Shown: piece by piece, positions 60,662 through 64,000 of the stretch
Layout: each line of letters starts with the position of its first letter
Position numbering within the stretch: the first letter of the stretch is position 1
NCBI GenBank assembly: GCA_016219965.1
Contig: JACRJM010000014.1
Coordinates: 1 to 64,000 of the forward strand
Origin: Candidatus Schekmanbacteria bacterium
GTDB lineage: Bacteria; Schekmanbacteria; GWA2-38-11; J061
DNA: 64,000 nt
Direction: 5' to 3'
Notes under the pieces: generated by a model
The model's input: only the letters and a program-made list of their open reading frames with translations
Database searches by the model: none
What the model was told of the DNA's origin: nothing
Program-made: the position numbers and the translations under genes

Positions 60662-61648
60662 TTAAGGAACGGTGACACGCTCTAAAATCTTTTTTATAAC
60701 ATCGTCGCTTGTCACGTCCTCTGCTTCGGCTTCATAGGAAACAATTATCCTGTGGCGCAGGACATCGGGGCATACAGCTTTTACATCCATTGGTATCACA
60801 TATCCTCTCTCTTCAAGGAAGGCATTGGCCTTCGCACATTGAAGAAGGTAGATAGATGCCCTTGGAGATGCCCCGTACTCTATCCATTCGCTGATATCGA
60901 TTCCGTAACCACCCGGCTCCCTCGTGGCAAAAACAATATTAAGAATGTAGTCATATATTTTGTCATCTACGTAGATTTTATCTGTCACTTCCTGGAGCTT
61001 CCTGATATCAGCCGGTCCGGCTACAGGTGTTGGAATATATTCGTTTATTTCATTAATGCGTTTTACTATATCCTTTTCTTCCTTGATAGAAGGATAGGAT
61101 ATCTTGAGCTTCATCATGAACCGGTCAACCTGGGCTTCAGGCAAAGGATACGTCCCTTCCTGCTCGATCGGGTTCTGTGTCGCAAGGACAAAAAAGGGCT
61201 CATCTATTTTAAATGTAGTTTCACCTATGGTAACCTGTTTTTCCTGCATTGCCTCAAGCAGGGCACTCTGCACCTTTGCCGGAGCCCTGTTTATCTCGTC
61301 GGCAAGTAAAATATTTGTAAAAATTGGTCCTTTCTTTGTTGAAAATGCGCCATCTTTCTGGAGGAAAATCTGAGTCCCTATAAGGTCAGCAGGGAGAAGG
61401 TCAGGAGTAAACTGAATCCTCTGGAATTTTAAATCAAGGCTCTTTGATAATACTTTTACTATGGTTGTCTTGGCAAGACCGGGAACTCCCTCAATAAGGA
61501 TATGCCCTCCGGCAAGGATACCTGTAAGTATCCTGTCTACCATGTATTTCTGGCCGATTATGACTTTCCCAATCTGTCCCCTGATTTTGGACAGAACTTC
61601 CATGTTATCTTTAACAACCTGATTCATCTGAGAAGCGTCAATCCCCAT
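60662..61648 (-). CDS. moxR: MoxR-family AAA+ ATPase
   Basis: A 328-residue AAA+ ATPase of the MoxR group. It has Walker A GVPGLAKTT, Walker B LLADEINRAP, PAKVQSALLEAMQEKQVTIG, sensor 1 FVLATQNPIEQEGTYPLPEAQ, the arginine-finger region QVDRFMMKL, and the sensor 2 SPRAS. It acts as a chaperone-like partner of the VWA proteins. GGAGGTG stands before the ATG. It heads the operon moxR-DUF58-BatD/DUF4381-like-batA-batB/C-batD-batE. Confidence 0.94.
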   Translation of the reverse strand: MGIDASQMNQVVKDNMEVLSKIRGQIGKVIIGQKYMVDRILTGILAGGHILIEGVPGLAKTTIVKVLSKSLDLKFQRIQFTPDLLPADLIGTQIFLQKDGAFSTKKGPIFTNILLADEINRAPAKVQSALLEAMQEKQVTIGETTFKIDEPFFVLATQNPIEQEGTYPLPEAQVDRFMMKLKISYPSIKEEKDIVKRINEINEYIPTPVAGPADIRKLQEVTDKIYVDDKIYDYILNIVFATREPGGYGIDISEWIEYGASPRASIYLLQCAKANAFLEERGYVIPMDVKAVCPDVLRHRIIVSYEAEAEDVTSDDVIKKILERVTVP

Positions 61649-61784
61649 TGCAACACCTCCCTTATTAGAGCTGCCTTATTAAAGCTGATAGAACCTATTT
61701 GTCTTAAGAAATATATTTAGAATATTAATAGCACATTATGAGCCAATATCAAAAGGACAAATAACGGAAGGAATCTGAATGAGA

Positions 61785-61816
61785 TAAAAAAAGCGGCAGG
61801 TTGGAAAACCTGCCGC
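61785..61816 (-). terminator. Intrinsic terminator of groES-groEL
   Basis: On the reverse strand, a GCGGCAGGTT/AACCTGCCGC stem (61793-61802 with 61807-61816) with a 4-nt loop is followed by a run of seven T. It lies 32 bases after the groL stop. Confidence 0.9.
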
Positions 61817-61848
61817 CTTCGTAATGACTTGGAAATGAATCTTTTAAA

Positions 61849-63480
61849 TTAATACATTCCTCCGCCCGGGGGCATCTGAGGCATTCCGCCTGATTCTTTC
61901 TTATCATCAGGCTTGTCTGTGATAAGAGCTTCTGTTGTGATAAGCAGTGATGCAATACTTGAAGCATTCTGAAGCGCTGTCCTTGTTACCTTTGTGGGGT
62001 CTATAATTCCTGCTGCCATCAGATCTTCATAAACATCTGTATCAGCATTATAGCCAAAGGCATCTTTACCTTCTTTAACCTTCTGAACTACGATTGAGCC
62101 TTCAACTCCTGCATTGTTGGATATCTGACGGATAGGCTCTTCAAGTGCCTTCCTTACTATAGCGACGCCTATCTTTTCATCACCTGAGATCTGGAGTTTG
62201 TCAAGCGCAGGCAAAGCTCTAAGCAGAGCAATTCCGCCGCCGGGAACTATACCTTCTTCAACGGCAGCTCTTGTTGCGTGCAGTGCATCTTCAACCCTTG
62301 CTTTTTTCTCTTTCATCTCGGTCTCAGTTGCGGCACCAACGTTGATGACTGCAACGCCGCCAACCAGCTTTGCAAGCCTTTCCTGGAGCTTTTCCTTATC
62401 ATAGTCAGATGTTGACTCTTCAATCTGAGCCTTTATCTGTTTTACTCTTCCCTGGATATTCGACGCATCCCCTTTTCCTTCAATGATAGTCGTGTTGTCC
62501 TTATCAATGACTATCTTCTTGCAGGTTCCGAGATCATCCAGACCTACGTTCTCAAGTTTAAGTCCGAGGTCTTCAGCTATTACCTGTCCATTGGTCAAAA
62601 TTGCTATATCTTCGAGCATTGCTTTTCTTCTGTCGCCGAAGCCCGGGGCTTTTACAGCGGAGCAGTGCAATGTCCCTCTGAGTTTATTAACTACCAGTGT
62701 TGCCAGTGCTTCGCCTTCAACTTCCTCGGATATGATTAAGAACTGCCTGCCGGTCTTTGCTATCTTCTCGAGAAGCGGGAGAAGATCCTTCATGTTGCTG
62801 ATTTTCTTTTCATGTATGAGTATATAAGGATCCTCAAGAATGCACTCCATTCTCTCTGCATCAGTCACAAAGTATGGGGAGAGATACCCTCTGTCAAACT
62901 GCATACCTTCTACAACTTCGAGTGAGGTTTCCATGCTCTTTGCTTCTTCAACTGTTATAACGCCGTCCTTGCCGACCTTGTCCATTGCTTCAGCAATAAG
63001 ATTTCCTATAGTTGAATCATTGTTTGCTGAAATTGTCCCTACCTGGGCTATTTCTTTCTTGTCCTTGGTGGGCTTGCTCATCTTCTTAAGTTCTTCAACA
63101 ACAACTGCAACAGCCTTTTCTATACCTCTTTTAAGGGCCATCGGATTGGAACCTGCTGTTACGTTCTTCATGCCTTCGCGGAAAATAGCATGCGCAAGGA
63201 CTGTAGCAGTAGTTGTACCGTCACCTGCGATGTCGCTTGTTTTGCTTGCAACTTCACGAACCATCTGTGCGCCCATATTCTCAAATTTATCTTCAAGTTC
63301 GATCTCTTTTGCAACGGTTACTCCGTCTTTGGTTATATTTGGGGAACCAAAGCTTTTATCAAGGACCACGTTTCTTCCCTTTGGTCCAAGAGTTACTGCA
63401 ACTGCTTTTGCAAGAGTGGCACAACCCTTCAGTATCTTTGCTCTCGCTTCTTCGCTAAAAAGTATTTGTTTCGCTCCCAT
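61849..63480 (-). CDS. groL: Chaperonin GroEL
   Basis: A 543-residue class I chaperonin. It has [20 protein letters not shown], the ATPase motif [31 protein letters not shown], and ends [13 protein letters not shown], the short form of the Gly-Met tail. It forms the folding chamber with GroES. It is co-transcribed with groS (31 bases between) under the CIRCE operator. Confidence 0.98.
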   Translation of the reverse strand: MGAKQILFSEEARAKILKGCATLAKAVAVTLGPKGRNVVLDKSFGSPNITKDGVTVAKEIELEDKFENMGAQMVREVASKTSDIAGDGTTTATVLAHAIFREGMKNVTAGSNPMALKRGIEKAVAVVVEELKKMSKPTKDKKEIAQVGTISANNDSTIGNLIAEAMDKVGKDGVITVEEAKSMETSLEVVEGMQFDRGYLSPYFVTDAERMECILEDPYILIHEKKISNMKDLLPLLEKIAKTGRQFLIISEEVEGEALATLVVNKLRGTLHCSAVKAPGFGDRRKAMLEDIAILTNGQVIAEDLGLKLENVGLDDLGTCKKIVIDKDNTTIIEGKGDASNIQGRVKQIKAQIEESTSDYDKEKLQERLAKLVGGVAVINVGAATETEMKEKKARVEDALHATRAAVEEGIVPGGGIALLRALPALDKLQISGDEKIGVAIVRKALEEPIRQISNNAGVEGSIVVQKVKEGKDAFGYNADTDVYEDLMAAGIIDPTKVTRTALQNASSIASLLITTEALITDKPDDKKESGGMPQMPPGGGMY

Positions 63481-63511
63481 TTTATATTCGCCTCCCTAAT
63501 AATGTCTGTGA

Positions 63512-63802
63512 TTAGCCTTCAATAATTCCGAGGACATCTTCCTCTCTCATTATGATATAATCTTCACCTTCAACCTTTATTTCATTTCCGGCATACTTGC
63601 TGAAAAGTATCTTGTCGCCAGCTTTCACATCAAGGGCTTTGACCTTACCATCATCCAATATTCTTCCGTTACCTACTGCGATTACCTTCCCCTCTTGCGG
63701 TTTCTCTTTCGCGGTATCCGGGATTATAATACCGCCTTTGGTCTTTTTTTCCTCATCAAGTCTCTGAACAACGATCCTGTCATGCAATGGACGAAATTTC
63801 AT
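63512..63802 (-). CDS. groS: Co-chaperonin GroES
   Basis: A 96-residue cap protein. It begins [20 protein letters not shown] and has [25 protein letters not shown] (mobile loop and roof), [19 protein letters not shown] and [14 protein letters not shown] strong AGGAGGG precedes the ATG at 63802. First gene of the groES-groEL operon, behind CIRCE and promoter. Confidence 0.98.
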   Translation of the reverse strand: MKFRPLHDRIVVQRLDEEKKTKGGIIIPDTAKEKPQEGKVIAVGNGRILDDGKVKALDVKAGDKILFSKYAGNEIKVEGEDYIIMREEDVLGIIEG

Positions 63803-63919
63803 ACTAACCCTCCTTTCAAAACAAAAATTATAAATTTAATTAAATTATTAATTACCAACTAATCAGCCAATTTAATTAAGCAAGAAACCTTAAACCCATC
63901 ACCTCCTACCAAGTTGCTT

Positions 63920-63946
63920 TTAGCACTCTCTTAAGTTAAGTGCTAA
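63920..63946. promoter_or_regulatory. CIRCE operator (HrcA-binding site)
   Basis: TTAGCACTC, a 9-base spacer, then AAGTGCTAA. The arms match the CIRCE consensus (TTAGCACTC-N9-GAGTGCTAA) at all but one position, the first base of the second arm. It sits just downstream of the -10 box, as in HrcA-repressed groE operons. Confidence 0.93.
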
Positions 63947-63947
63947 C

Positions 63948-63975
63948 ACTATAGCTACTGGCAAGAAAAGTTCAA
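63948..63975 (-). promoter_or_regulatory. Sigma-70-type promoter of groES-groEL
   Basis: On the reverse strand, -35 TTGAAC (63975-63970), a 16-base spacer, and -10 TATAGT (63953-63948), directly followed by CIRCE. Confidence 0.8.
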
Positions 63976-64000
63976 ACAGGTATTTTAGGTAAAATTAGAT

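Overview
The window reads as about 64 kb of chromosome from an uncultivated, probably anaerobic, Gram-negative-type bacterium. Supporting signs are GroES/GroEL under a CIRCE operator, the MEP-pathway enzyme Dxr, a tungsten-type aldehyde:ferredoxin oxidoreductase with a polyferredoxin partner, c-type heme proteins, a complete Bat/MoxR operon and several very large secreted beta-propeller proteins. I cannot assign a phylum from sequence alone. The mixture resembles deltaproteobacterial or candidate-phylum (Schekmanbacteria-like) genomes; that is a guess.

Layout. 1-0.8 kb: the 5' end of tuf behind a four-tRNA operon (Thr-Tyr-Gly-Thr) with a good promoter. 1-5.7 kb: two toxin-antitoxin-like nucleotidyltransferase pairs (AbiEii with DUF6922, and HEPN with MNT) around pabB-pabC and a Mut7-C RNase. 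5.7-21 kb: two clusters of giant secreted LVIVD-repeat proteins (two genes each). Between them lie a heme-binding GGDEF diguanylate cyclase, the agmatine-to-putrescine genes aguB-aguA, and tRNA-Arg and tRNA-Ser. 21-21.9 kb: a tandem pair of small TIGR04076-like proteins and tRNA-Ser(TGA).

21.85-34.55 kb: an integrated element of about 12.7 kb, inserted in the 5' half of tRNA-Ser(TGA) and bounded by perfect 43-bp direct repeats. It carries a tyrosine integrase, two excisionase-like HTH proteins in regulatory settings, a CGNR-type zinc-finger protein, an RCC1/thrombospondin-3 secreted protein followed 14 bp later by a 51-codon RiPP-precursor-like peptide, a second short tyrosine recombinase, a small-terminase-like protein, a membrane-anchored formylglycine-generating-enzyme-fold (C-type-lectin-fold) protein, several small membrane or secreted unknowns, and an HNH endonuclease. 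A decayed second integrase fragment just outside the right repeat shows repeated use of this site.

34.9-51.2 kb: a secreted protein of unknown function, an O-antigen-ligase-like protein with TPRs, a NicO/UreH-like metal transporter, serS, a DUF6883-DUF4926 pair, a CitE-like lyase, dxr, a ThiI/MnmA-like sulfurtransferase, a nucleoside phosphorylase, a three-gene unit (glycosyltransferase, ParB-like, spore-photoproduct-lyase-like radical SAM), a tiny diheme cytochrome, and AOR with its ferredoxin. 51.3-64 kb: an FAD oxidoreductase, recA behind a perfect palindrome, the seven-gene moxR-DUF58-batA-batB/C-batD-batE operon, and groES-groEL.

The candidates I consider most worth following up are the tRNA-Ser element and its cargo (the RiPP-like peptide, and the FGE-fold protein with a variable-looking C-terminus), the multi-copy LVIVD loci, and a dispersed palindromic repeat family in which two copies show compensatory base changes. 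Nothing here was checked against a database; family names come from recognising motifs.
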